Shown one piece after another: positions 11,901-22,048 of a DNA stretch of 64,000 nucleotides. Within the stretch, counting starts at the first letter, position 1. Each line of letters begins with the position of its first letter. Where the stretch lies: NCBI RefSeq assembly GCF_047495875.1, contig NC_092463.1, positions 20,821,224 through 20,885,223 of the forward strand. Reading direction: 5' to 3'. The stretch comes from Pithys albifrons albifrons. Its lineage: Eukaryota > Chordata > Aves > Passeriformes > Thamnophilidae. A program made the translations under genes and the position numbers. The notes under the pieces were generated by a model. It made no database searches. It saw nothing but the letters and a program-made list of their open reading frames with translations, and had not been told where the DNA came from.

Positions 11901-14900
11901 TCAGAATGATCCAGGAACAACAGATTAGAGCTATCACCTATTCAGAGCATCCTGACATCAGCATGATGAACATGATATGGTAGGGACAGAAGGTAATTGA
12001 AAGTCAGAAGTGCCAGTCCTTCAGAAAGCCGTGAACTTGTAAAAATACTTCACCCATTTCAAAATTAATGTTCAGGCTTCCAAAATGAGAGAATGGGAAG
12101 TAAAATTGGTAAGTGATGGCCACATCAAAACATTCAGTATCGCAATTTTCCAGGAGGTCCCAAACTCTCATTGAGGCACAGTCTCAGTTCACGTCTATTT
12201 ACAGGTTCCAGCCCTACGAATAAAGTGGGAACCAGGTGGGCACAAACTCTGGAAGCTGTATGCAGTGACAGACACCAGAGTTGGGAAGCTAGGGAACATT
12301 CATATTTGGCTCTGCAGCAGGGAGTTGGTAAGCCTGAGCCCTTGAGCCAGTGTGAGGTGGTGATTTTGCCTCAGAATGGAAGATCCTTGAAGCTCAGACT
12401 TTAGATGAGGAAGCCAGAGAAGTTAATTTTTTAATTGAAAATAAATTCTCCCTCCCACCCTGCAAAGAATTAAATTCAAATTTTTTTTAGATGGAAATAA
12501 CCAGTGTTACTGAACTCAGTAGAGAAAGAAAGACAAGTAATGACCATTGGTGACTGGCAGATATGAAAGTGTGTGTGTGTGTTCTCTGCTGAGCATATCA
12601 GTATACAAACTTACATCCTGTGTAATAATTATATTGTTCTACTTTGTGCCATGGTATGGCATGCAAAATCTTAGTATGTCAAAAGACCACTAGAAGAAGA
12701 ACAAATAATGAACATGGCTGTAAAAGCTTTGAGAAATGAAGAAAAAATAGATACAATTCAGTATTCATCAAAGTAATTTCAAGGACAATTTCTGCATTCT
12801 AAGAAAACATTTAATTCATCTAGGGAGAATTCTTTAAGCCTTTAATGACTTAGAAAAACTCATGAGAACTACATCTTTTATAAATTAAACCAGAGAAGGT
12901 AGCTTTTTCTCAACCAGCTCTTTAGTTTCCAAGCAGCACTTGAGCAACTGTTCACTGAAGACGCTGGAAACAGTTTCATGAACTTCACGGTAACTCATCA
13001 TATCTTGTGTAGAATTGACAGTAAAGAAGGCTTGATAGCTAAGATGGGGTTTTAAGCCTAATTTTCTTCTGAGGTATTTTCATGCAGAAGTTGAATTTTC
13101 TTGAATCCATTTATTGAGTGGAATATATTGAATTTCCTTAAAGTTGAGATTATTTTGGCCTCTGTTTTTGCATCATTAAGCAAGTTTGGTTTTCTGTTTA
13201 ACATAGGTTTTATACCACTTTCAACAGCATGGTAAATGTCCCCAATGTTCCAGTTCAATGTCAAACTACCTGAGATGCTGGTTGTGCTTAGGTGCACAAA
13301 ACTTCATCTCTGAGATATATGTATAACCCCATGAACGAAATGAAGTGTTACTCCCAAGCAACATTGTGCATTGGAGTTCTGATAAAAGATTCCCATTATG
13401 AAAGAAAGTGACTGTTTTTGTAGACTCCATAAGCAGAACTGGATAAAATCAGAAGTCATCTGATATTTAAGGCTAATACAGAAACTGACCCAAAATCTTC
13501 TTCAGGTTTTAAAAATTGATTAAAATCTGTTTCTGAGTTATTTTAAATTGATCATTTTTTTACAATGTTTATTTATACACAAATTAAAAAAAAAATCTTT
13601 GGAGCCTTTCAGTCCATTTGAAGACAGTAAATAACAGATTTTAAAAAAATAAATACAGTATCATAGAATTTTCAGATCATTAATGAAAATACAACATGAA
13701 ACATGGAAATTCTGTAACATCTTATCTTGTTATCTGCACCTTTTTTTACAGTAACCCATTATTTTGACTGAATTTCATTGATTGCAAGTTAAAGATAAGC
13801 AGCGAAGTTGGAAGCCCTCTTTTCCTTTTCTTAATGAAGCAATGATAACAATTGAGGAACAAAATCATTTTATCCAAAATTGTGCTTATAACTCACAAGA
13901 TTCATGTAAAAGAAATTAAACTGACAAAGAAAAGTCTTGAAAAGAAATAAAGTAAATTTACCAATGAAATCACTTTCAGAAAGAAGTGTAAACGATCAGA
14001 TATATCTAATTACTTTTTCAAAGGCCAGATAACAGTGTGAAGAAATGTATTTTTTTCATTAGTTTACGCAGTCCTATGCTCCATATTACCACCTAGGAGA
14101 GGTTATTATATTTGTGTGTTGAGTCCAAAGCTCGCAAATGCCCATGAAAAAAATAAGAAAGTCTTCTCTAACCAAAGTTTTCTCATTTGCTTATAAAACA
14201 ATGCGAAAAGTCAGATGATGGTCTGTAAGAAATTAACCATTTGAAATTATTTTTAATTCTCCTGCTTTAGAAGCATTGCAAGATGAACATATGTGCAAAT
14301 AAAACAAAATTAGCTGTAGACTACCCTATGAACACTTGTTTCAATTCACCTATAAGCAACGTCTTTGACCCAAATTATGTCTTTCTGAACTGATTTTGTA
14401 CATGGTCTCTACAGATTTCTTTTTCAAGGGACAATACTTGTAAAGGAGTGAAGATTTTCTGAAGCTCAGCTTACACAGAAGGGAATAGTATAAATTCTAC
14501 ACAAATATATACAGAAATCCACACATATATACTGTCAGTATACAAGTAACAGAAGTTTGTAGATGCTTCACTGGAGAAATAATGGTGGCTAAAATTCAAA
14601 TTCCCAGCTTTGGATCTTCTGTGGGCAAAATTCAGTGTTGATAAAGGCAGAAACCCCAACATCACAACAGTGATGAATGTGGCACGTGGTAACCACAGTT
14701 CTCATTGCCACAGAATTTGGTGGTGAAACACATGCACTATGTGTTTCCCAGTACTTTTTCCACTACACAGGTAACAGTATATCATAGTAAAGCATGGCCA
14801 TGGCCAGCATCCCAGTGACTTTTCCTGCTTTATGAAGTGGCCATGGCAACTGGACTGCCTTTCCAAATTTTCCTTTTAGATTGCCAAAAAGCATTAGCAG

Positions 14901-15173
14901 AAAAGGCTTTTCTGTAGTATCTTTTCCTTGATAAAAGTGTTGGTTTCAAAAGGATTTAATTTTGAAGAGAAAGGATTCAGTATCTTTGGCATGACAAGAA
15001 TGCCCCATTTCTTTCAGTATCTCCAGAGAGAAAAGTTAACTCTTTGGAAGGAAAATATTTTTGTGTACTTTTGGGAAAAAAACCCAATGGAAAAAAAAAA
15101 ACCCACACCAAAATCAAAACAAAACACTCAATCAAGGTGAGACAGTAATTTTCTCTTTTATGGGACATATAAA

Positions 15174-15177
<4 letters not shown>
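8961..15177. other. AT-rich non-coding stretch
   Basis: I see no exon, RNA gene or datable mobile element. Short simple runs occur, such as an A-rich patch near 11143-11165 and (GT)n near 12570. The part around 10845-10985 has several TAAT-type motifs and few repeats, so it could be conserved regulatory DNA, but the sequence alone does not prove this. Confidence 0.55.
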
Positions 15178-15204
<27 letters not shown>

Positions 15205-15205
15205 C
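15178..15205. repeat. (TA)n microsatellite
   Basis: An uninterrupted run of TA dinucleotides, about 13 units, preceded by TGTG. Confidence 0.9.
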
Positions 15206-17732
15206 ATGTCAAAGTGATAAAAGCAATATATATTTCATCCCCTATGAAAATGGGTGAAAACTGTGACCAGTGATCAATGCACAGCTAGCCAGGATACTGC
15301 AGGATTGAGATAACTGACAGGTGAGAATTCAGAAAAATGAAAACTCAGTAATCCCAAACACGCTCTCAGTGGCGTGTACCAAATATAAGAAATATCTGAT
15401 TGCATTTAAAACACAAGCTGAGTCTCATCTACTTCCAGACCTCAGGCAAAAAATGTTTGGCCTTTCCTCCTCTCCACCACGATGAACCCCACGCTGACTG
15501 CCCAGCCTCTGGCTTGTACTGAAAGACAGCCAGCAACTTACTGCAATAGCATCACAATTGACACCGCACCAGCAGTGACGTGTCTGTAATGCCAATTCAC
15601 TGTAGAAGTGGTGCTCGCCAGACCTGCCCAGAGCATTGTCCAGCCTTGTCAAAATACCTGCTCTTTCCATGGGAACCTGAGACACTTCGCTGGGGTGAAA
15701 ATCGTACCATAGTGCTGCAAGGACAGGCCGTCCCCCTCCTTTGCCTTTAAAAAGAAGCAGTTAACTCCCTTTCCTCAGTAAGCAGAGGGTCAGGGAACAT
15801 CTGCATTTAAGTAGAAAACAGTTAGTAGTGTTATCACCAAGAGCAACTCACAATTAGGGATTATTAGCCCAGCAATATGGAATGATTGATAGAGAGTTGA
15901 AGCTAATGACTTTAAAGATGATTAGGTCATTTTGTCACCAATTGTTTACTCTGTCTATAGATACAAAACTCTGTTTACTTTAACCACTGCAGAGCTCTGT
16001 ATGATGCCTGATGGGTAGAGAGTATAAACTGGGATGCTGTAATATACTATGATATAAACTGAGCACATGGGAAATAAATGTTGAAACAGAAGAGAAATCT
16101 TGGTATTTGTTTAAGTAAGCAAGCTACAGCACAACTGAGAACTGGTTTGACTGTTTATTCCAGGAATTTCTGCAGCAGACTTGAGTGCTATGTCTGAAAC
16201 CTGTGAGGTTTGGGCTGAATTTACTGTTTTCAGTGGTTACAAGAACTCTTTTCCCCGTATCATTTTTTTTCCTCCATTAGAAGCAAAGTTCAGAATATGT
16301 TTGGAGACAAAAATGTGCAAGCAAACCCACAAAAACCTTTCTAAGGGACAAGGTCTGAATGTGCATAAATGAAGTTGTGCAACACTATCACTTCTGTAAG
16401 AAATCCAGTCTTCTGATGTTATTCAATATAGAACTGAAGCATCTATTTGTACTTTCAAAGGCAACAAGCCTTAATCACTTACTTAAGCATGTTCTCATAT
16501 GCTTCTCTGAATGGAAGGGAGAAAAAATTTCTTACCTCTCTAAGTGCCTTGCTGAACCAAATCTTCAATAATGACCTTTGAGCAATTGGAAATTAATCCC
16601 GAGTGACTGCTGAGTCAGCAGAACCGCTGGGACTCCTGGGCCTGCTTCTTCAAAATTAGAGAAAAAAAGAAAAAGAAACCAAAACGGTGAAAATCAGCTC
16701 TTCTCCATATGCCCTAAGGTGTGCAAGTTATCTCACCAGTCTCACCTATGAACTCTTCTTTGCTTAAGATGTGCAACACACCCCTAGTTACTTAACTCTG
16801 AGCTCAGGAAGATGCATGAGCTGGACACTGTCACGACAGGTGAAAGGTTATCCACTCCTGTGACTGGAGTCAGGAGAGATGGTGCACTGAAGGGCAGCTC
16901 TCTGAGGGAGAAGGCAAGAGGAAGGAAAGGAGCACAGGGCCATGCCTGATGCCATCTGTCATCACTGCAGCTGCCTCACAGAAGACAACCCTGTAACAGA
17001 AGCCTGCTAATTTCTTTGTAAAGTACCTCATTAGTCCCTCCCTTCCTGAGTGGCCTCTCTATTAAAATGTGATAAATTAATTCTGTCATTCCCAGTTCCA
17101 GCCTGTCCCCTTACTGAAATGAAGATGAGTCATGCTGGCCAGTACTCAAGAGAGATAATTACACAAGGGCCAGGGGAGGTATTTCATTTGCTGACTGCTG
17201 AGCTGCCCTATCTGTAATAGAGATGGGATGTCCCATCCCTCCCTTTGCGCTAGGAAACTCTGGACTGTGAATAAGAGGGTATGGAAAATGTATGTACAAA
17301 CTCTCTATGTTTGTTGTAACATACATAGGACTGACCAGGAGCAATGAATTTGAGGGGTCTGATACTGGGACCAGATTTCAGTGCTGTGCTCTTCCTTTTC
17401 AGTTCCCAGCTATCAGTGTCTATTAGTGCTATCCAAAGACGTACTTGCTGGTATGAGTGCTCTTTGTCTGTTTATGGGGTTGCCTGGCTGTGCCAGCTGT
17501 GTAGAAAGGGAATGCTGAAGGGCTGCAGCGAAGGCTCTATCCCTCTCTGCACTGAGTGCTGCACCTGAGAGGAAAACTTACCCTCTGTGCACAGTGTGGA
17601 TAGTCATGATGAGGGAGCTAGCATATAAGGGGATGACCTTTACACCTCTGAAAGAATAAAAGAGAATCAATATTTAAACCTCAGATCAAGGATAATATTT
17701 TTACTATAACTCATGTAAAGCACTGAAATACA
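15206..17732. other. Non-coding stretch
   Basis: No supported gene. Short frames at 15425-15685 (minus) and 17344-17568 (plus) have no recognisable motif. About 15760-16050 is free of obvious repeats and could be unique regulatory DNA; this is only a guess. Confidence 0.5.
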
Positions 17733-17746
17733 CTAAGGAAAACTGT
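17733..17746. repeat. Target-site duplication of 5S-derived retroposon copy 2 (left)
   Basis: The 14-bp string ctaaggaaaactgt is repeated exactly at 18054-18067, directly bracketing the element. Confidence 0.85.
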
Positions 17747-18053
17747 GTGTGTGGCTCAGCTTCGCGAACGAAGATTTGGGAAGGGCTGTCCCCACGTGGG
17801 TGTGCCCTTCCAGCCTGCGCAGTGGATTTTTAGGTGACGCTCAGCGTGCGCAGAACTGGCCCCACCGTTTCAGTCCTGAGGTTCATCTGCCACAGCCGAG
17901 CGAGCTTGGACGGTGCCAGTGAAGTCCTCAGGACTAGAACCTACAGCACCCGGCATTTCCCAGGAGGTCTCCCATCCAAGTACTAATCCGGGGCTGACCC
18001 TGCTTAGCTTCCGAGATCTGATGGGATCGGATATCAGGGAGGCATTTAACTGC
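17747..18053 (-). mobile_element. 5S rRNA-derived SINE-like retroposon, copy 2
   Basis: Second copy of the element at 5663-5976, in the same orientation. On the minus strand it begins with a 5S rRNA-like head (plus coordinates about 17941-18053). The intermediate/A-box region lies at 17996-18010 and the C-box at 17966-17977, both well kept. A body of about 190 nt follows, rich in CpG (for example 'gcgcacgctgagcgtcacc'). It ends in GAAGCTGAGCC followed by a short ACACAC tail, where copy 1 has an ATG-rich tail, so the 3' end is defined by the switch to simple sequence. Retained CpGs and a perfect 14-bp target duplication suggest it is the younger copy. A decayed 5S tandem-array fragment is unlikely because of the duplications and the shared non-5S body. 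Confidence 0.85.
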
Positions 18054-18067
18054 CTAAGGAAAACTGT
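18054..18067. repeat. Target-site duplication of 5S-derived retroposon copy 2 (right)
   Basis: Exact copy of 17733-17746. Confidence 0.85.
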
Positions 18068-18227
18068 AGAAAATTAAAAAAAAGACAGCAGATTCTACCC
18101 TGTGTATGGAATTGCCCTTTCTACCTCTCACCCTGCACTCAGTAATAGAGGGGAATTTATGATTGAAATTTCAATTTCTACTTTCCTTTCTCTACTTGTA
18201 CACACAGAAACACATTTCTAATTTCCA

Positions 18228-18263
<36 letters not shown>

Positions 18264-19195
18264 CCACACTGCTGATTTCCACTGGGCATTTAATTTCTGG
18301 CAGGCAGCTTATGGGTCATAATGAATCTGAGAATTTGACTGATTTTTCTTTTAGCACTTTGCCCTCTTAAATACTGACAGAATCTCAGAGCCCCTGTTAC
18401 TTTTCACAGCCAGCTAAGTGATGCATTGATGTCTCGCCAGCTACATTTGAATTCAGTTTTGTGCAAGACAGAAGCATCTTCTAGATGTGCTGGATTTTAA
18501 TTGGGTAAGGAAAAGAAAGCAAAAAAGTCATGAGCAATATGAGAAAAAATATCCCATATTTTATCCACCCCAACTTAAGTTAGTGTTAGCAAAAATAGAA
18601 CTCCCTTCTCCACCATAATGACTATCCTCCCTTCTTTTTTTCTCAGAGCAAGGAATAACTGAGATTACACTGAAAAGATACATGCTGTTATTTTTATTGT
18701 TTAAATTTATGTGTTATGTTTCATTTACATCAGAACAGCCACCCCAGGGAAAGTCCTTGTATTTTCTACTGTTCTGCTGTGCAATAGTTGAGAGAAAATT
18801 AAATTAACACCAAATGTCATATATTCTTGAATAATAGCCACTCCCCATACCTCCTATACTCCAAATGTTGTCTTTATGCAGAAGCAGAGTCATTCTGTGA
18901 ATGTATGCTGCCTGTAGCAGGCAGGGCCACTGCCAAGTGTCATGCAGTATACCCAGACAGAATCTCCCAAAGCGGAGTCTGCCCAGGAAAGCTGAGCTTG
19001 TAGGAAATCTTGGATGGAATTAATATGGAAATCTATAACCAAGTAACTGAAAAATTTTCCTAAGAGGTAAAAAACCCCAAATCAATTAGTTTGCTGATGT
19101 ACCCTCTCCTTTCTTATCTGTCCTAAGGTGTTTGTGTGGGGTTTTTTCCTTTTTTTTGTTTGTTTTGTTTGTTTTGGGGTTTTTTTGTTTGTTTT
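18068..19195. other. Non-coding stretch upstream of the provirus
   Basis: Contains the (CA)n microsatellite listed separately and, at about 19139-19195, a T-rich (TTTG)n-like tract against which the provirus is inserted. No gene is seen. Confidence 0.6.
18229..18261. repeat. (CA)n microsatellite
   Basis: About 16 uninterrupted CA units. Confidence 0.95.
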
Positions 19196-19200
19196 TCGAT
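19196..19200. repeat. Proviral target-site duplication (left)
   Basis: TCGAT precedes the 5' LTR and recurs directly after the 3' LTR at 25965-25969. This 5-bp duplication fixes both ends of the insertion. Confidence 0.85.
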
Positions 19201-19460
19201 TGTCCTAGTTCAGCTGGAGGGACCAGCTAACCCTGTGTGGTGGTGATCAAACCTGTGTATTCCACCCCCTCTATTCATTCCCCAAGGACAATGGGCCATT
19301 AGCAGCAGCTGCCCAGGGAGCCATTATCACTTCACACCCAGCCTGAGGGGGGCGGAGCTGCTAATGGGCCATCAACCGCTCAACAACCCCTGGCTCCCAG
19401 AGTTAATCACCCATTGTGTGAGTCCCCGCCCAGGGGGAGGGACTGAGTGCTCCCTGAGGG

Positions 19461-19467
19461 TACATAA
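19461..19467 (+). promoter_or_regulatory. LTR TATA-like box
   Basis: TACATAA lies in the middle of the LTR, about 290 bp before the poly(A) signal. It is the best candidate core promoter for the proviral transcript, with a start expected near 19490. The identical copy in the 3' LTR is at 25595-25601. Confidence 0.5.
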
Positions 19468-19751
19468 GTGGTGGGTAAGAAGACCTCGGGAACCTTCTCG
19501 TCGGATCCAGAGCAGCAGCAGGACCTCGACAGCAGGAGATCACCACTCTCGCCCAGACCACAGCCCTCGCCTGCACCAACAGGTTTTTCTTTTCCTTTTG
19601 CTCTGGACTTGGGGGAGCCACAGGGGTCTCAGCACAAGGGCAAACAAACCCCCCTTGGGTTTGTGCCCCAGGACACTGGGTTATACTGCTGGGGTATTGT
19701 GAGTTGAAAGCAATTTCCCTTGTGTATCAGTGTTGTTATTGTAATATTATT

Positions 19752-19757
19752 ATTAAA
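19752..19757 (+). terminator. LTR polyadenylation signal (ATTAAA)
   Basis: ATTAAA is followed within 30-40 nt by T- and GT-rich sequence, as expected for a cleavage site near the R/U5 border. In the provirus the functional copy would be that of the 3' LTR, at 25886-25891. Confidence 0.6.
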
Positions 19758-19835
19758 TTTTAGCTCTGACTTATAATCTCTCTCGTGGTGAGTTCATTTT
19801 CCCTTGCTGGTTCACCTTCAAACCAGCACATCTTT

Positions 19836-19853
19836 TGGCGCCCAACGTGGGGC
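19836..19853 (+). promoter_or_regulatory. Primer-binding site, tRNA-Lys(CUU) type
   Basis: TGGCGCCCAACGTGGGGC begins 5 nt after the LTR and is complementary to the 3' 18 nt of tRNA-Lys with CUU anticodon (Lys1,2). This is the minus-strand primer site. Spumaviruses use the same tRNA, whereas the name ERV-L refers to a leucine primer. The open gag frame runs straight across this site. Confidence 0.9.
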
Positions 19854-19918
19854 ACGAGAGAGAAGTCAGAACTACAATTTCATTTTGTGTATTTGGGTAC
19901 AGAAACTCCCTGACTACC

Positions 19919-22048
19919 ATGTTGCTTGATGTATTCATGTGGATGGTGTATCTGGGCCTGTTCATATTTCGACACATGGGGAACCATGTGCCTGTTTTGA
20001 TGCTCTCTTTAATACCAGGGAGAAGGATCAAAATTGCTTTATTAATATACTATGTTTATGTTGTCATAACATCAGAAGCAATGAATTTCATTGTGAATGT
20101 ATATTCAGTCTGGTCTGCCTGTCCTGGTTTGGGTTGTTACCTCTGGGGTCTCATTAAAAATAGCACCCAGACTGTGGGGAAAACAGGCGGAGATGGTTAC
20201 TTCCACCTTTTCACCTCTGCTACAACAATCATTGAAAATATTGAGCTTCCTTTTGATGTTAGGGACAGCATAATCCTGCTGTTAGTGTTGCTTTGTCTCC
20301 TCTGTACTGTATACACCATGTTTAGGGTCAGAACTGGGCTCTCTAAGGAGACTTGCTGGAGACCTGCCCTGGGAGCGGATGATGTTGAGTGGCACGGGAA
20401 GTGGGAAGATATGGGCCAGTATTTGGAGACCTTCTCTCCTCAAATGATCTGGAAATTCACCCCGGAACAACTGCAGGACCCTGCCAAAATGCTAAGCTAC
20501 GTGAAAGGAAGATGCTCTGGTAGTCCCAGAGATGTGCAGCTCACAGCAACCTGCTGGGCCCTGGCCACTGCCTACCGCACACTGCTTGGTGTGGTACAGC
20601 ATCATCAGGAGGAGGAGAAAAGGAGCAAATCCACAGGCACCATGTCCACCCAGACCATGACTGAGCCAGAGAGGAAGAGAGATACATCAACTAGCGCCAT
20701 GTCCACCCAGACCATGACTGAGCCAGAGAGGAAGAGAGATACATCAACTAGCGCCATGTCCACCCAGACCATGACTGAGCCAGAGAGGAAGAGAGATACA
20801 TCAACTAGCGCCATGTCCACCCAGACCATGACTGAGCCAGAGAGGAAGAGAGATACATCAACCAGCGCCATGTCCACCCAGACCATGACTGAGCCAGAGA
20901 GGAAGAGAGATACATCAACCAGTGCCATGTCCACACAAACCATGGAGGAGCCAGAAGGACAACAGAAACCGATAGCAGTTGCCCCTGTCCAGAAAAGAAA
21001 ATCAAAGACCAAATCAGTTCGTATAGTGCATGACGAGGAAGAGTCAGGACCTTCATCTCAAGCAGAAGAAATGGAGCCAGAAATAATCACCCGGTCCCTA
21101 TCCCTGGGAGAGCTGCGTGAGCTCCGGAGAGAGTTCACACGACAGGCAAATGAGTCCATCTTGACCTGGCTACTTCGAATCTGGGATGCTGCAGCCAATG
21201 ATACAATTCTAGATGGGAGTGAGGCGAGGCAGCTGGGATCCCTGTCTCGAGATGTTGTCATTGATCAGGGCATTGGAAAGAGACAGGAAACTCTCAGCCT
21301 CTGGCGGCGGCTGTTGTCAAGCGTGAGGGAGAGATATCTTTGTAAGGAGGACCTCCACGTACAGCAAGGACAGTGGAACACGATGGAACAAGGTATCCGG
21401 TGCTTAAGGGAATTAGCCGTACTGGAGATAATCTTTTCAGAGGATGAGAGATTCCCTAAAAGTCCAGATGGTGTCCAGTGCACATCCCAGATGTGGTTAA
21501 AATTTGCACGACTTGGGCCAGAAATGTATTCTCGCTACCTTGCAACATTGCAGTGGAGAGAGGGAGAAGACAAGGTGGGTGCACTGGTCAGCAAACTCAG
21601 GATTTATGAAGACACTGTCACTGCTCCATTACGAGCCCATGTCTCAGCTGTGGAAACAAAACTGGCTGAACTGGAAGAGAAGATTAAGGAAGGACTCTTC
21701 CATATCTCTCCAGAACAAACAAGAGTCTCCGCCATCAGAAGCAGGCGTCTTCCAGCTAAGGAGAAAGGGTACACTCCACGCGGCAATCTGTGGTTTTACC
21801 TCCATGAGCATGGAGAAGATATGAGGAAGTGGGATGGGAAACCCACCTCTTCCTTAGCAGCTCGGGTACGTGAATTGCAAAGAGGCACAACTAACACAGG
21901 GAATTCTTCAAGGTTGAAGGCTGCTCCGGTCTCTCGTGGGCAAGGCTCCAGACAGTATAGGAATGATGATGTTATGCCCGATCCTCTTGAAGGAACCTCC
22001 CGGTCATATTCACAGGGAGAGCGCAGTGAATACCATGACCAGAACTAG
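19919..22048 (+). CDS. gag: Gag-like polyprotein with hydrophobic N-terminus and tandem repeat
   Basis: The frame is open from inside the LTR, but the first in-frame ATG is at 19919 (context accATGt), giving 709 residues. Numbers below count from the codon at 19835. Residues 29-165 are strongly hydrophobic, with likely membrane segments at about 29-46, 67-80, 85-107 and 145-163; this is unusual for a Gag. Residues about 190-260 look helical. Residues 269-363 are five 19-residue repeats (AMSTQTMTEPERKRDTSTS) plus a partial sixth. Residues about 420-560 (from RSLSLGELREL) resemble the capsid region of avian ERV-L-type Gags. A short coiled-coil-like stretch (VETKLAELEEKIKEG) and a basic, Ser/Gly-rich end follow. 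No CCHC knuckle is present. It ends in TAG in phase with pol. Its role would be particle assembly; the hydrophobic region may target membranes (inference). Confidence 0.8.
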   Translation: MLLDVFMWMVYLGLFIFRHMGNHVPVLMLSLIPGRRIKIALLIYYVYVVITSEAMNFIVNVYSVWSACPGLGCYLWGLIKNSTQTVGKTGGDGYFHLFTSATTIIENIELPFDVRDSIILLLVLLCLLCTVYTMFRVRTGLSKETCWRPALGADDVEWHGKWEDMGQYLETFSPQMIWKFTPEQLQDPAKMLSYVKGRCSGSPRDVQLTATCWALATAYRTLLGVVQHHQEEEKRSKSTGTMSTQTMTEPERKRDTSTSAMSTQTMTEPERKRDTSTSAMSTQTMTEPERKRDTSTSAMSTQTMTEPERKRDTSTSAMSTQTMTEPERKRDTSTSAMSTQTMEEPEGQQKPIAVAPVQKRKSKTKSVRIVHDEEESGPSSQAEEMEPEIITRSLSLGELRELRREFTRQANESILTWLLRIWDAAANDTILDGSEARQLGSLSRDVVIDQGIGKRQETLSLWRRLLSSVRERYLCKEDLHVQQGQWNTMEQGIRCLRELAVLEIIFSEDERFPKSPDGVQCTSQMWLKFARLGPEMYSRYLATLQWREGEDKVGALVSKLRIYEDTVTAPLRAHVSAVETKLAELEEKIKEGLFHISPEQTRVSAIRSRRLPAKEKGYTPRGNLWFYLHEHGEDMRKWDGKPTSSLAARVRELQRGTTNTGNSSRLKAAPVSRGQGSRQYRNDDVMPDPLEGTSRSYSQGERSEYHDQN
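20639..20965 (+). repeat. 57-bp tandem repeat within gag
   Basis: Five almost identical 57-bp units start at 20639, 20696, 20753, 20810 and 20867, followed by a degenerate partial sixth unit from 20924. The unit length is a multiple of three, so the reading frame is kept. Differences between units are limited to a few positions such as aactagc/aaccagc, which suggests recent expansion. Confidence 0.97.

Larger units (their letters stand above)
19201..19830 (+). repeat. Proviral 5' LTR
   Basis: 630 bp, starting TGTCCTAG and ending CAGCACA. I compared it by eye with the copy at 25335-25964 and saw no substitution or indel; the offset is a constant 6134 bp. It carries a TATA-like TACATAA at 19461 and a poly(A) signal ATTAAA at 19752, which imply a long R of roughly 280 nt and a U5 of about 55 nt. 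Short perfect inverted repeats sit at both ends: 19212-19217 with 19223-19228, and 19806-19812 with 19821-19827. Confidence 0.95.

Noticed and set aside
19364..19702. 112-codon frame inside the 5' LTR, repeated at 25498-25836
   Set aside because: It is the same LTR sequence read twice, lies across the presumed promoter and R region, and has no protein motif.
20605..21012. 135-codon minus-strand frame with repeated residues
   Set aside because: It is the antisense of the 57-bp gag repeats, whose in-frame periodicity keeps an antisense frame open.
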